Shown: one piece after another, positions 1-9,302 of the stretch
Layout: each line of letters opens with the position of its first letter
Numbering within the stretch: the stretch's first letter is position 1
NCBI RefSeq assembly: GCF_007830735.1
Contig: NZ_VLLN01000006.1
Location: 62,001-126,000 of the forward strand
Origin: Geobacter argillaceus
Lineage (GTDB): Bacteria > Desulfobacterota > Desulfuromonadia > Geobacterales > DSM-12255
Length of the DNA: 64,000 bases
Direction of reading: 5' to 3'
Position numbers and translations under genes: made by a program
The notes under the pieces: generated by a model
Seen by the model: the letters and a program-made list of their open reading frames with translations, nothing else
Databases searched by the model: none
Told to the model about the DNA's origin: nothing

Positions 1-178
<178 letters not shown>

Positions 179-182
<4 letters not shown>

Positions 183-1840
183 CCCGGTCGGAACTGTTGC
201 AGCGGCTCGACGGAGAAAGGAACTGGGACCTGCTGGTCATCGGCGGCGGCGCCACCGGCCTCGGCGTGGCGGTGGATGCTGCCAGCCGAGGCTACCGGAC
301 CCTACTCCTGGAGCGTGATGACTTCGGCAGCGGCACGTCCGGCCGGAGCACCAAGCTGATTCACGGCGGGGTCCGTTACCTGCAGCAGGGAAACATCTCC
401 CTGGTGCTGGAGGCGCTCCACGAACGGGGGGTGCTGATTCGCAATGCCCCGCACCTGGTGCACAACCTCTCGTTCGTGGTGCCGCTCTACGATTGGTGGG
501 AAGGTCCGTTCTACGGTGTCGGACTGAAGCTCTACGACATGCTGGCGGGCAAGCTGGGGCTGGGGCCGTCGCAGCTCCTCTCCCGGGAGGAGACCCTGCG
601 ACACATCCCCACCGTCGAGCCGGCAGGACTGCGCGGCGGGGTGATCTACCACGACGGCCAGTTCGACGACGCAAGGCTGGCCGTGGCCTTGGCCCGCACC
701 TGCGCCGACCTGGGCGGTGTGCCGCTGAACCGTGTGGAGGTGTCCGGGCTGCTCAAAAGCGGCGGGCTGGTCCGTGGGGTGGCGGCCCGCGACCGGGAGA
801 GCGGACGCGAGTACGAGATCGAGGCGAGGGTGGTGGTAAATGCCACCGGCCCCTTCTGCGATGCCGTCCGTCTGCTGGACGAGCCCGGTGCGCAACCGCT
901 CATCGCGCCGAGCCAGGGGGTGCATCTGGTGCTGCCCCGGGAGTTCCTGCCCGGCGACAGCGCCATCATGGTGCCCCACACCGACGATGGCCGGGTACTC
1001 TTTGCCGTTCCCTGGCACGACCGGGTGATCGTCGGCACCACCGACACGCCAATGGTTCGGGTCACTGCCGAGCCCCGTCCACTGGCGATGGAAATCGAGT
1101 TCCTCCTGGAACATGCGGCCCGCTACCTTGCCCGCGACCCCGGCATGTCCGATATCCTCAGTGTCTTCGCCGGCATTCGTCCCCTGGTGCTGGGTGGTGA
1201 TGTGACTCATACTGCGACGCTTTCCCGCGACCACACGCTGCTGGTCTCGGCTGCGGGGCTGGTCACCATTACCGGCGGAAAATGGACCACCTACCGCAGG
1301 ATGGCCGAGGATACGGTGACCTGTGCGGCCAGGCTGGCGGGTCTCGATGAGCGACCATCCCGCACAAACAACCTTCCCATTCACGGCTGGGTTGGGGAGT
1401 CGCCCATGAATGGGGAATGGCAGCTCTACGGAGCCGATGCCGCCGCTCTGGACGAGCTGTGCGCCGGGCAGCCGGATCTGCGTCAGTTGCTGCACCCCCG
1501 ACTTCCGTACCGGCGGGCAGAGGTGGTTTGGGGGGTACGACACGAGTGGGCGCGGAGCGTGGAAGACGTGTTGAGCCGCCGTACCCGGGCACTCATTCTC
1601 GATGCACGTGCCGCCATGGAGGCGGCCCCTGCGGTTGCCAGCCTGATAGCCGCCGAACTGGGGCGAGACGCAGCGTGGCAAGCAGCAGAGGTAACGGCCT
1701 TCTGTGCCTTGGCCAAGGGGTATCTCCCTCCTGGGATCGTTGCTGAACAGCCTGTCAGGAACAGACCCGCTGGAAGGAATTCTTCACTTGACACCATGTG
1801 GCAAATCTGCGATAAAACGTCGCCAAGTGGTTATGATTAA
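179..1840 (+). CDS. glpD: FAD-dependent glycerol-3-phosphate dehydrogenase
   Basis: Membrane-associated flavoprotein of 553 residues that oxidises glycerol 3-phosphate to dihydroxyacetone phosphate and passes electrons to quinone. A Rossmann FAD-binding motif (GGGATG, residues 22-27) near the N-terminus is followed by the family signature around [16 protein letters not shown] long DAO-type middle domain and a helical C-terminal domain follow, and the length is normal for GlpD. The ATG at 179 is chosen over the upstream in-frame start at 137 because it overlaps the glpK stop and leaves the FAD motif at its usual distance. The last 20 or so residues are polar and not conserved in appearance. 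A tRNA gene follows 25 bases downstream. Confidence 0.93.
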
Positions 1841-1865
1841 AGTAACCAGAGCTTGTCACATGAAA

Positions 1866-1940
1866 GGGCGCTTAGCTCAGCGGGAGAGCACTGCCTTCAC
1901 ACGGCAGGGGTCACTGGTTCAATCCCAGTAGCGCCCACCA
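1866..1940 (+). tRNA. tRNA-Val (anticodon CAC)
   Basis: A complete cloverleaf can be read: acceptor arms GGGCGCT and AGCGCCC with an encoded ACCA end, a D arm GCTC/GAGC, and an anticodon stem CTGCC/GGCAG around loop TTCACAC. That places CAC at positions 34-36, reading the valine codon GUG. The T arm CTGG-TTCAATC-CCAG is intact. It is a single tRNA gene followed at once by an intrinsic terminator. Its 3' half is a plausible integration site (see the downstream region). Confidence 0.96.
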
Positions 1941-1950
1941 ACAAACACGA

Positions 1951-1985
1951 ATGGCCAGGTCAAGAAACCTGGCCATTTTTATTTT
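1951..1985 (+). terminator. Intrinsic terminator of tRNA-Val
   Basis: Perfect 10-bp stem ATGGCCAGGT / ACCTGGCCAT with a 6-base loop, followed by TTTTATTTTT. It lies 10 bases after the tRNA CCA end. Confidence 0.9.
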
Positions 1986-2375
1986 TGACTTCAAATAGTT
2001 ACAGATCGCCCCACCTGCTCATTCTAAAGTCTATTCCTCCACTATGTCAGTCAAGTCTGTGCCCATTTCGTGCCCATTCTGTGCCCGAATTTTACAGTAA
2101 CTGTGGTTTTCTTATGGCGACTACTGCTGTCAGGGAGTGTACTCGCTTAACAGGGTGTCTGTCGATGGTGGGCAAGATCACTCAGATCGTTGCAGAGCCG
2201 TATGTACGGCATCGACATCCTTTCTAGAGATATTTAATCTCAATTTGGAAGTTGCTGTTGGTGTTTGAGATAAACTTTGGGAAAAAGTTGTCTGGTAATA
2301 AATTTTACTCAAGTCTTTGTTGTAATGTGACGACTGATTGTGGCAAAGTGTAAAAAAAATTATTGGGGGTCTATT
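1986..2375. other. AT-rich gap after tRNA-Val, possible integrase-end remnant
   Basis: No intact gene is visible in this 390-base stretch. At 2058-2090 a GTGCCCATT-like unit occurs three times at 11-base steps. Read on the minus strand, this gives short tails such as FGHRMGTKWAQT before a stop, a composition often seen at the very end of phage-type tyrosine integrases. With a tRNA 3' end next door, this may be the decayed end of an integrated element, but the match is short and unproven. The rest is AT-rich and probably carries the promoter of the downstream regulator. Confidence 0.35.
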
Positions 2376-2855
2376 ATGGCAACACTGTTGGAACTGGTCG
2401 GAGAAATAGTCAGCGCTCACGCATCCACGACACCATTGACAGGGGAAGAACTTCTCAAAGAAATTCAACAGGTGTATGCACAACTAAAGACCCTTGAAAG
2501 TGGAGAAGCGATTGGTGTGGCGGCGGCAGAAGAAACTGCCAAACCGACACTGTCCGTGAAACAAGCTTTTAAAAAGGACGAAGTAATCTGCTTGATCTGT
2601 GGTAAGGGTAAAATGAAGACTCTTACCCGTCACCTCAATTCCGAACACAATATGAAACCGGGTGAGTATCGTAAACAGTTTGGAATTTCCCGTACCCAGT
2701 CACTGACTGCCAAGAGTTTTTCGGATGCACGTCGTAAGACTGCCGAAGAGCGGGGGCTTGCTGCAAACCTTGCCAAGGCCCGCGCTGTCCGTGCTGAAAA
2801 TTTGGCAACTAAATCTGTTAAACCAAAACCAAAAACAACAAAGAAAACAAAATAA
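2376..2855 (+). CDS. MucR/Ros family zinc-finger transcriptional regulator
   Basis: Cytoplasmic DNA-binding protein of 159 residues. The N-terminal third has the MucR-like helical start (LLELVGEIVSAH). A Ros/MucR zinc finger follows with ligands C72, C75, H86 and H91 and the family stretch HNMKPGEYRKQFG. The tail is a Lys/Ala/Pro-rich basic stretch ending in KTTKKTK. The ATG at 2376 is preferred over 2340 because it follows a GGGGG ribosome site and starts directly at the conserved helix. In alphaproteobacteria MucR proteins are global repressors of exopolysaccharide and motility genes. The targets here are unknown. The gene stands alone, is AT-rich compared with its surroundings, and ends in a strong terminator, which fits a recently acquired gene. 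Confidence 0.85.
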   Translation: MATLLELVGEIVSAHASTTPLTGEELLKEIQQVYAQLKTLESGEAIGVAAAEETAKPTLSVKQAFKKDEVICLICGKGKMKTLTRHLNSEHNMKPGEYRKQFGISRTQSLTAKSFSDARRKTAEERGLAANLAKARAVRAENLATKSVKPKPKTTKKTK

Positions 2856-2868
2856 TTTTTTCAGTCGA

Positions 2869-2915
2869 ATATAAAAGGCAAGCCCAATCATCAGGCTTGC
2901 CTTTTATATTCCTTT
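2869..2915 (+). terminator. Intrinsic terminator after the MucR-like gene
   Basis: Perfect 14-bp stem ATAAAAGGCAAGCC / GGCTTGCCTTTTAT with a 9-base loop and T-rich flank. Because the arms are A-rich on one side and T-rich on the other, it could act on both strands. Confidence 0.85.
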
Positions 2916-3115
2916 TGTACATGCAGTTTCCCGGCGTCATTGGTAGTGGATATTTAACCTGAATCCGTAACGTGAATTGCTCAATCAGCTGATTTTATCG
3001 CTACTCGCTCAAGGGAAATTGGTTGATTTTTCGCTACATTTGTCGTATTTACATTGCGTGTAGTAAGCCATGGCTAGCCCCAGGCTTCCCGTGAGCTGTC
3101 ACAACAATCAGGAGA

Positions 3116-3142
3116 GGGTTAGCCGCAAGCTAGCCCTTTTTT
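3116..3142 (+). terminator. Hairpin with T-run in the gap before the 128-aa gene
   Basis: Stem GGGTTAGC / GCTAGCCC (one G-T pair) with a 5-base loop, followed by six T. The sequence GGCTAGCCCC also occurs 45 bases upstream and could pair with the same arm. No gene is visible between 2916 and 3115, so either a small transcript ends here or the hairpin acts as a leader attenuator of the downstream gene. Confidence 0.5.
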
Positions 3143-3208
3143 AGTGCGCTCATGTGTCGCCATAGATCAATAGAGACATCTTTGTCTGGCAGAAAGTATC
3201 CATCTCAT

Positions 3209-3595
3209 ATGCAAACATTTCATCTGTTCAAGCTGGGAAATGGGTTAGAGGTACGTCTCTATGATCGGACTCGCAACTACTATGGCGACTTCCATCATGT
3301 CCTCCTGGACGTTCGGTGCGAGATTGAGATCGGCCATTTGACGGCTAACGAGGGACTTTCTGCGGATGAGCTCTCTGCTCTTGGTGGTGAAAAACTTTTC
3401 TACCGCCGAACCCTCGATAAGATGGGAGTCCCCTCCGGTGAAGTTGATGCAGTTCGTAGCCATCTTGTTGATAATTTTGTTCGTCACTCGCTGCCATATT
3501 TTTCCACCCCCTTTTTTGCTGAGCGGTTTGCACGTGCTGAACTGCATAAGCACCACAAACGATCTGCATCTGGCATGATCGCCATGCACGCATGA
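3209..3595 (+). CDS. Conserved-looking hypothetical protein, 128 aa
   Basis: I do not recognise a family. The start at ATG 3209 ([12 protein letters not shown]) is preferred over 3152 because the earlier residues look like untranslated leader, but the ribosome site is weak. The protein is soluble-looking with no signal peptide or membrane helix. The C-terminus is rich in His and basic residues (ELHKHHKRS). Its stop overlaps the start of the rlmD-like gene as ATGA, so the two are probably co-translated and it may have a role linked to RNA modification. That link is inference from position only. Confidence 0.6.
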   Translation: MQTFHLFKLGNGLEVRLYDRTRNYYGDFHHVLLDVRCEIEIGHLTANEGLSADELSALGGEKLFYRRTLDKMGVPSGEVDAVRSHLVDNFVRHSLPYFSTPFFAERFARAELHKHHKRSASGMIAMHA

Positions 3596-4897
3596 GCAGA
3601 ACGCTTCAGATCGAAAAGCTGGCTTTTGGTGGTGAGGGATTCGGTCACCTGGATGGCAAGGCTTGTTTCGTACCGTTCACGGCACCAGGTGATCTGGCCG
3701 GTATCAGAGTTGTGCAGGAGAAGTCGTCCTACTGTCGCGGTGAGCTTGAGTCCCTCATTACGCCGTCTGCCGAGCGCGTAATGCCACCCTGCCCGGTGTT
3801 TGGCATGTGCGGGGGGTGTTGATTGGCAGTTTCTTCCCTCTGATCGTCAGCTCTGGTGGAAGGGCGAGATCTTTGCCGAACTCCTCTGGCGGAATGCCCG
3901 CATTGGGCGTGACGTCATCTTGCCGATTGTCCCTGCTCCCACGGAGTATGGCTATCGGGCACGGATCCAACTTAAGATCAGGTATGTGAAGGGTGCCATT
4001 CAGATGGGGTTCTATCGTTCTGGTTCCCATTACGTTGTGAACATCCCTGACCACTGCCCTCTGGCCCACTCGGCCATCAACAAGGCATTGCCGGAGATTC
4101 GGCACATGTTGCAGACGTTGCCTGAGCCGGACAAAATACCTCAGGTGGATCTGGTAACCGGGGAGGACGGGCAGACAGTGGCAACCGTCCATTACATCGG
4201 GTCCAGGCACGACGAACTGCGACGCGTCTTACGGGATCTATTCCCCTCACTTGTCAACATTCATGGCATTCTTGTCCAAAGTAGGCGTAAGAACACCATG
4301 GAGTCCATCTGCGGGAGCCACTCACTGACCTATGGCGTGAGCGCCGAAGGAGAAGAGCTGACTCTGACGTTCTCTGCCGGCGGATTTTCCCAGGTGAATT
4401 ACGAGGCAAACCGTCTTCTGGTAGCCTTGGCCCTTGAGGAAGCAGCCACTGCAACCAGGCAGAATATCCTCGATCTGTATTGCGGCAACGGTAATTTCTC
4501 CATTCCGTTGGCACGGAAATGCGGCTCAGTTCTCGGGGTAGAGGATAACCGCGTGTCAGTGCGGGACGCCTGTCGAAACGCCTCTCAGCACCGCTTGTAC
4601 GCCACTGACTTTCGTCAGGGTGATGCAGTTGAGGCTGTTCAACAGTTAATAGTGCAGGGCAGGCGCTTTGATCTGGTTATCCTGGACCCACCGCGAGTGG
4701 GGGGGGCAGGCTTGGCGAAATTACTTCCGGAGTTGCGCCCGGCTACGATTGTGTATATTTCCTGCGATCCGGCAACCTTGGCACGGGATCTGGCACTACT
4801 GCAGAAAAGCGGCTATCTTGTGACCAAAACCCGGCCGGTGGACATGTTCCCCCAGACATATCATATGGAGAGCATCACGGTTCTAAAGCCGGCGTGA
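3592..4897 (+). pseudogene. rlmD: 23S rRNA (uracil-C5) methyltransferase, RlmD/RumA family, frameshifted
   Basis: Two adjacent frames make one TrmA/RumA-family gene. The first 76 codons hold a TRAM-like start and the iron-sulfur motif CPxFGxCGGC, then stop at 3820-3822. The continuation runs in the +1 frame from DWQFLPSDRQLWWK to 4897. It contains the SAM site ILDLYCGNGNFSIPLA, an LDPPR motif and the catalytic-Cys region YISCDPATLARDL. The family reads CGGC followed directly by xWQ, so one extra T at about 3819-3820 explains the break. The rest is intact, so this may be a recent mutation, a sequencing error or a recoding site. The enzyme methylates a uridine of 23S rRNA using SAM. The gene overlaps its upstream neighbour as ATGA. 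Confidence 0.85.
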
Positions 4898-4924
4898 CAT
4901 TATAGCGGGTCAGGAGATACTGGT

Positions 4925-5947
4925 ATGTTTTTTAGGAAACTTTTGGGCAAGGATTGTCGTCAGTTAAAGGAGAGGGGCGACAGTTATCTGGCCGATGGCC
5001 GCTTTGCTGATGCACGACATGCCTATGGTGAAGCCTTGGAACGGCTCCCCGGTGGTGATGAGGGCGAAGCTCTGCGAGCTATGCTGAATGCGGGCATGAC
5101 AGTGGCCGGAAACGGACTGGCAGAAATGAACATGGAAGAGGCTAAGCTGTACCTGAATCAGAACAATACAGCAAAGGCACGGGAATATCTCGAGTTGGCC
5201 ATCCAGTTGGCAGAAGGCGGAGCGGTCAGGGAAAAGGCTGAAAACTTAATGAGGGGGATGGATTCTCCGCCGGTTATCTCCCCGGTCAAAATGGAGCACG
5301 GTCATCATGGTTGCAGTAGCTGTCAATCTGTGCAACACCAGGATGTGACTGATAATGCAGAAGAATCGCTGTCTCTGGAAGATCGTTTCCATCTATTGAC
5401 CCAGGCCTTGCCAGGGGGCCTTGCTGACCGATATGCTAACTTGGGCGAGAAATTTGCATATGGCTACATCGAATTGCACGAAGGGAACCTGGATGCTGCA
5501 TTTCAAGCGTTTACCGAGCTGACCGCAATCGAACGGGAAAACGACATTCTGCTGTACGAACTGGGTGCCTTGACGTTTCGTAAAGGTGACGTTGCAGAAG
5601 CAGAGCGGTTGTTCAGGGCATCTATGGAGATCAACCCGTTTAATCCCTTGACTCGCCTCGGCCTGGCGCAACTGCTCATGTTCACCAAACGCCTGGACGA
5701 GGCACTGACCGAGCTGGGACTAATGGTGAAAAACGGACTGCTGGCCAATGAAGCCCAGGTCATGATTGGTGATGTATGGTCTCTCAAAGGTGAGGACGGG
5801 ACGGCAATAGACCACTTCGCCAAACTTCTTGAGGATACATCTCTCCAGAAAGTTTGCGCCGAGCGGCTCGTTCCGCTGCTGACGAACCAGGGACGGGAGA
5901 TCGAAGCCCAGTTCCTTGCAAAACAATACCTTAAAGGGTGCTGTTGA
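4925..5947 (+). CDS. TPR-repeat protein, 340 aa
   Basis: The N-terminus (residues 10-50) is one helical repeat unit of the TPR kind (ERGDSYLADGRFADARHAYGEAL). Residues about 180-310 form several more, with the A-Y-L-G spacing of TPRs (for example GDVAEAERLFRASMEINP). Between them is a polar linker with HGHHGCSSC, a His/Cys cluster that could hold a metal. There is no signal peptide, so it is probably a cytoplasmic scaffold. An AGGAGA ribosome site precedes the ATG. It lies 27 bases after the rlmD-like gene and 45 bases before an IHF-like gene, so it may belong to either transcript. The partner is unknown. Confidence 0.75.
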   Translation: MFFRKLLGKDCRQLKERGDSYLADGRFADARHAYGEALERLPGGDEGEALRAMLNAGMTVAGNGLAEMNMEEAKLYLNQNNTAKAREYLELAIQLAEGGAVREKAENLMRGMDSPPVISPVKMEHGHHGCSSCQSVQHQDVTDNAEESLSLEDRFHLLTQALPGGLADRYANLGEKFAYGYIELHEGNLDAAFQAFTELTAIERENDILLYELGALTFRKGDVAEAERLFRASMEINPFNPLTRLGLAQLLMFTKRLDEALTELGLMVKNGLLANEAQVMIGDVWSLKGEDGTAIDHFAKLLEDTSLQKVCAERLVPLLTNQGREIEAQFLAKQYLKGCC

Positions 5948-5992
5948 CCCCACATAAATCAACAAGCCGTTCTTCCGAGGAGGGTACACAAC

Positions 5993-6268
5993 ATGAACAA
6001 GTCGGAATTAATTGAGGCACTTGCTGCCCAAAAGGGTCTTTCCTACAAAAAGGCCGAAGAGATCATCAACACTATTTTTGATTCGATGACAGAGGCAATG
6101 CTTGCCGGTGAACGGATTGAGATCCGCGGATTCGGCAGCTTTGTTGTTAACGAATACAAAGCTTACACCGGCAGGAACCCTAAAACCGGCGAGGCAATCC
6201 CGGTTAAGCCCAAAAAACTCCCCTTCTTCAAGGTCGGAAAAGAGTTGAAGGAGCGCGTAGCCGGGTAA
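5993..6268 (+). CDS. ihfB: Integration host factor beta-like / HU-family DNA-bending protein
   Basis: A 91-residue basic protein of the IHF/HU family. Helical dimerisation segment MNKSELIEALAAQKGLS, then the family signature GERIEIRGFGSF, and the beta-arm with GRNPKTGEAIPV carrying the intercalating Pro. It ends in KELKERV as IHF-beta does. IHF bends DNA at specific sites and is the usual helper at sigma-54 promoters, of which this window has at least one. A strong AGGAGG ribosome site precedes the start. IHF-beta versus a plain HU paralogue cannot be fully settled by eye; IERGFGSF-type and KELRERV-type features favour IHF-beta. Confidence 0.85.
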   Translation: MNKSELIEALAAQKGLSYKKAEEIINTIFDSMTEAMLAGERIEIRGFGSFVVNEYKAYTGRNPKTGEAIPVKPKKLPFFKVGKELKERVAG

Positions 6269-6317
6269 ATATGGCGTTGCATTAACAACTGTTTTTGGGA
6301 TACATTGTTAAAACCCC

Positions 6318-7889
6318 ATGAACAAGCCCTTCCTTACGTTAGCTCTGATTATTCTTTTTGCGGGAACTGCCTCGGCGAATCCGACACAATTCGGTGCCAC
6401 GGGTCTTATGTCTGTCCCGTCTGCCGAAACAATTGACGCTGGCAATGTCTGCATTGGCTTATGGGGGAGTGCCTGTAATGGTCCCAACGGCTCATCTGTT
6501 ATCATTCCTGCCACCCTGACGCTGGGGTTAGGTCCGTTTTGGGAAGCCTACGGCACCTATCCCAACCTTTTTCTCAACAACCAGGAATCACGCTCCGGCA
6601 GAGGCACTGCCGACATCGGTTCGAAGTTGCGTTTTTACGGCAAGCGCAAAGACAACTTCAAGCTCAGTGGTGATGTCTTTCTTCGCAGGGCCATTTCCGA
6701 AGATCCGAAGATAAACGGGACAACGGATGTCGGGGGGCGCATTATCGCCTCTTATCGCGTAGATCAGATCGGTGCTCATGCGTACGGTGGCTATCTGGCG
6801 CTGGGCGACAATCCGGAGCGAACAAAATCCTACGAGATCCCTTTTGGGTTTGGTTTTGAGTATAATCCCGGTCAACGCTCCAAAGTGACCCTTGAACTTA
6901 CCGGCAGAGATGCAAAAGAGTATGCCGACTCTCCCGTTGAAGCTTCTGCAGGTTTTCGCTTCTACTTCTCTCCCCATTTAACGTTAAATCTTGCTGCCGG
7001 CGCCGGCGTTAACCAGGCTGCTCCTGATTGGCGTATTCTCTTCGGCTTCAGCACCTGTCAGGGCCTCGGAAATTACATCAAGCCCATTCCCCGCATCCAA
7101 ACCCAGGATGAAGGACCTGATAGGAAAAAGGATGTAATCAAGCGGGTAAAGATTATTCCCATAACTCCGCTTCTCGTCAAGGCTCCCATTGCCCCGGCTC
7201 CGGTCAGTAAATTCGAGGTTCCGGTCGATCCCGACAGGGAAGATATCGTCATTAAGCCCTACGGCCAGATACTGGTACAATCGCAACCAGCCCCCACTTC
7301 GGCGACCCCTGTTGCCCTTCCTCCCAATATCCTGCTTGAACAGGTCGACGATTCCCCTGACAATCTGGAAGAGGCTGTCAGGCCCTCTGAGAGAAAGCTG
7401 GACCGGGAGAGCAGGGCATTGGAATATACCATAAACCGTATTACCGGCACGACTCCCACGTATGGCGTCGGTGTGCAGCACGAGGCTGAACCTGTCAAGT
7501 GGACAAAATCCAGCGATACGGTATCCGTGTACAAGAAGTTTCGCCTTCCTGACACCATATTCGAGTTCGGCCAGAGCGAGCTTTCACCAGAGGTGAAAAA
7601 GGCCCTGGCAGAGATTGGTGAAATCATCAGAAAAGATTCCCGGTGGTCCTATTTGCGGGTGGACGGACATACTGATAGTATTGGTTCAGTACGGTACAAT
7701 CTGGATCTCTCTTTGAAGCGGGCTATTGCCGTGGCCAATTACCTCATCACCCGCGAAGGGGTGAACCCGGCACGGATATTCGTCAAGGGGATGGGTAAAT
7801 CGGTCCCTATTTCCGACAACCGGACCGATGACGGTCGGCGACAAAACAGACGATTCGAGATTCTCTTTCTCGTGGACAAGGCAAAATGA
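6318..7889 (+). CDS. Outer membrane beta-barrel protein with C-terminal OmpA domain
   Basis: 523 residues with a clear signal peptide (cleavage near ASA-NP, residue 20). Residues 20-250 look like an outer membrane barrel, with alternating aromatic/polar strands and repeated GxGxFxY patterns. A Pro-rich, charged linker runs to about 400. The OmpA/MotB peptidoglycan-binding domain fills the end, with FEFGQSELSPEVKKAL, VDGHTDSIGS and GRRQNRRFEI. It probably ties the outer membrane to peptidoglycan. The start is set by the signal peptide; the ribosome site is weak. It overlaps the next gene by ATGA and begins a three-gene envelope cluster. Confidence 0.82.
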   Translation: MNKPFLTLALIILFAGTASANPTQFGATGLMSVPSAETIDAGNVCIGLWGSACNGPNGSSVIIPATLTLGLGPFWEAYGTYPNLFLNNQESRSGRGTADIGSKLRFYGKRKDNFKLSGDVFLRRAISEDPKINGTTDVGGRIIASYRVDQIGAHAYGGYLALGDNPERTKSYEIPFGFGFEYNPGQRSKVTLELTGRDAKEYADSPVEASAGFRFYFSPHLTLNLAAGAGVNQAAPDWRILFGFSTCQGLGNYIKPIPRIQTQDEGPDRKKDVIKRVKIIPITPLLVKAPIAPAPVSKFEVPVDPDREDIVIKPYGQILVQSQPAPTSATPVALPPNILLEQVDDSPDNLEEAVRPSERKLDRESRALEYTINRITGTTPTYGVGVQHEAEPVKWTKSSDTVSVYKKFRLPDTIFEFGQSELSPEVKKALAEIGEIIRKDSRWSYLRVDGHTDSIGSVRYNLDLSLKRAIAVANYLITREGVNPARIFVKGMGKSVPISDNRTDDGRRQNRRFEILFLVDKAK

Positions 7890-8602
7890 AAAGCCTTTTG
7901 GGTTGGCTAGTTACAGTGCTTATCCTGTCAGCCTTTACTGCTCAGGTTCCGGCGGCTCAGACGGTAACAATCGGCGAACACAAGGGACAGGTACAGCTGG
8001 TGAACGATTCTGTGAGTCTGGACAGCAAAGCAAAGAAGCAGATTCTTGCTATAGTTGAGGCAATACTCAAACAACGTAGCGATGCACTGCTGATGATTGA
8101 AGGAGACATGGCAACGGAAAAGGACCCGGACGTCTATATCAGCAAATCGCTCACGCTGGCCAAGGAAGTGGAACTTTTTCTGCGTGATTCCATCACGGCA
8201 CCGCTTGACATAATCATTGCCTGCAGAAAATTGAAACCAAGTAACAACAGGGAAAGCAGTGTCAAATTCTCGGTAATGCCATCATCGTTCAAGGCCGACA
8301 AGCTGACTGAAAAGCGGCGCGTGGAGTGGGTGCTGGTAGAAAAGGGCGAAAGCTTCGAAATTACCGAATATGCCGACGCCCCCACCAGCCCAGCCGGGCT
8401 GACCGCCGAACCGCTCTACATTGATCCACAATTGGAAAGAAAACTGGCCCAGCAGAGGCAGACAGTGCAGCGTGCCGTGGCTGAACAAGCGCGCAAGGCC
8501 GACGACCTGGTTGCCAGGTCAAAGGCCAAGGCAGCAGAAAAGGCAAGAAGGCTGGAGCGAGCAAGCAAATATCCGGCGCCGCTGCCAACCGAATTCCGAT
8601 GA
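7886..8602 (+). CDS. Exported protein of unknown function, 238 aa
   Basis: Signal peptide at residues 1-24 (ends VPAA-QT). The mature part begins with a mixed alpha/beta segment (residues 30-160) that does not match a family I know. It ends in a charged Ala/Lys/Arg-rich helix (about 170-225), probably coiled coil, that contains repeated AEQARKADDLVARSKAKA-like units. The start overlaps the stop of the OmpA-domain gene as ATGA, so the two are coupled. Residues SDALLMIEGD resemble the DGHTD region of OmpA domains in position and may be a degenerate version, but this is weak. Probable periplasmic partner of the OmpA-domain protein. Confidence 0.65.
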   Translation: MKSLLGWLVTVLILSAFTAQVPAAQTVTIGEHKGQVQLVNDSVSLDSKAKKQILAIVEAILKQRSDALLMIEGDMATEKDPDVYISKSLTLAKEVELFLRDSITAPLDIIIACRKLKPSNNRESSVKFSVMPSSFKADKLTEKRRVEWVLVEKGESFEITEYADAPTSPAGLTAEPLYIDPQLERKLAQQRQTVQRAVAEQARKADDLVARSKAKAAEKARRLERASKYPAPLPTEFR

Positions 8603-8642
8603 TTGTTTATGCGTATAATTCCATAATCTGGAGGCGATACCA

Positions 8643-9284
8643 ATGCTGAGGCAGATTGTAGTTGGCTTCGTGCTGTCAGCCATTTTTCTTGCAGGTTGTG
8701 CCATAAAGGTCGTCCCCGAACCGGTTGGGAACGGTATCGTCGATCCTTCAAGCAATTCGTTAACTATTAGTAAAGAGTCGATCCGGATTTCCGCAGCCAA
8801 TTCCTCCCCGGAAATGGCTGACTACAAACTGGAAGGTGGGGTGGCTTCCTTTGCCCTGGAGATAGAAAATAAGGGTAATGCCGAGATAGCCTTTGATAAG
8901 GATTCCTTTATTCTTCTCGATAACGAGGGGCGTCAATACTCTGCCCTGACCCCGGAAAAACTGAAGGAGATCCTGTCCAAGGACCTTTACTACCTTATTC
9001 CGTACCCCTATGTCGGCTTCTACTATCTTGAAGATTATGAAAAGGCTGCTTTCCGGAATCAGCAAAGCTCAAACATCCCCTATTATTATGAAGTATACCC
9101 GCAGGATATCTATACCAAGGCGCTGCATGCCGGCACGATCATCCCCGGTGCCAAGGTTAACGGGCTGGTTTATTTCCGCATCGACCTTGCAGATGTCAAA
9201 GGTGTGAAGTTGTATATTTATAACAAAGGGACATCCAAGTCAGCCCAACCCGACTTTGTCTTTCCATTTCGGATTGTAAAATAA
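8643..9284 (+). CDS. Lipoprotein of unknown function, 213 aa
   Basis: Type II signal peptide with lipobox LAGC (Cys19) and no Asp at +2 (Ala20), so outer membrane location is likely. The mature protein has a beta-rich pattern, with strands such as ASFALEIENKGNAEIAFDKDSFILLDNEGRQY resembling the immunoglobulin-like DUF4352-type fold seen in many lipoproteins. A Tyr-rich middle part (YYLIPYPYVGFYYLEDY) is notable. TGGAGGCGAT precedes the ATG. It follows the exported 238-aa protein by 40 bases and probably completes the envelope operon that starts with the OmpA-domain barrel. Confidence 0.7.
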   Translation: MLRQIVVGFVLSAIFLAGCAIKVVPEPVGNGIVDPSSNSLTISKESIRISAANSSPEMADYKLEGGVASFALEIENKGNAEIAFDKDSFILLDNEGRQYSALTPEKLKEILSKDLYYLIPYPYVGFYYLEDYEKAAFRNQQSSNIPYYYEVYPQDIYTKALHAGTIIPGAKVNGLVYFRIDLADVKGVKLYIYNKGTSKSAQPDFVFPFRIVK

Positions 9285-9302
9285 CCAAGGAGTAAACGCT
9301 CC

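Noticed and set aside
302-1681. A 459-codon open frame on the minus strand inside glpD
   Set aside because: Its product has no recognisable fold and is an antisense reading of a GC-rich, strongly supported plus-strand gene.
2058-2090. Iterons of a replication origin suspected from three 11-base GTGCCCATT repeats
   Set aside because: Only three degenerate copies, no initiator gene or DnaA boxes nearby; a coding remnant explains them better.
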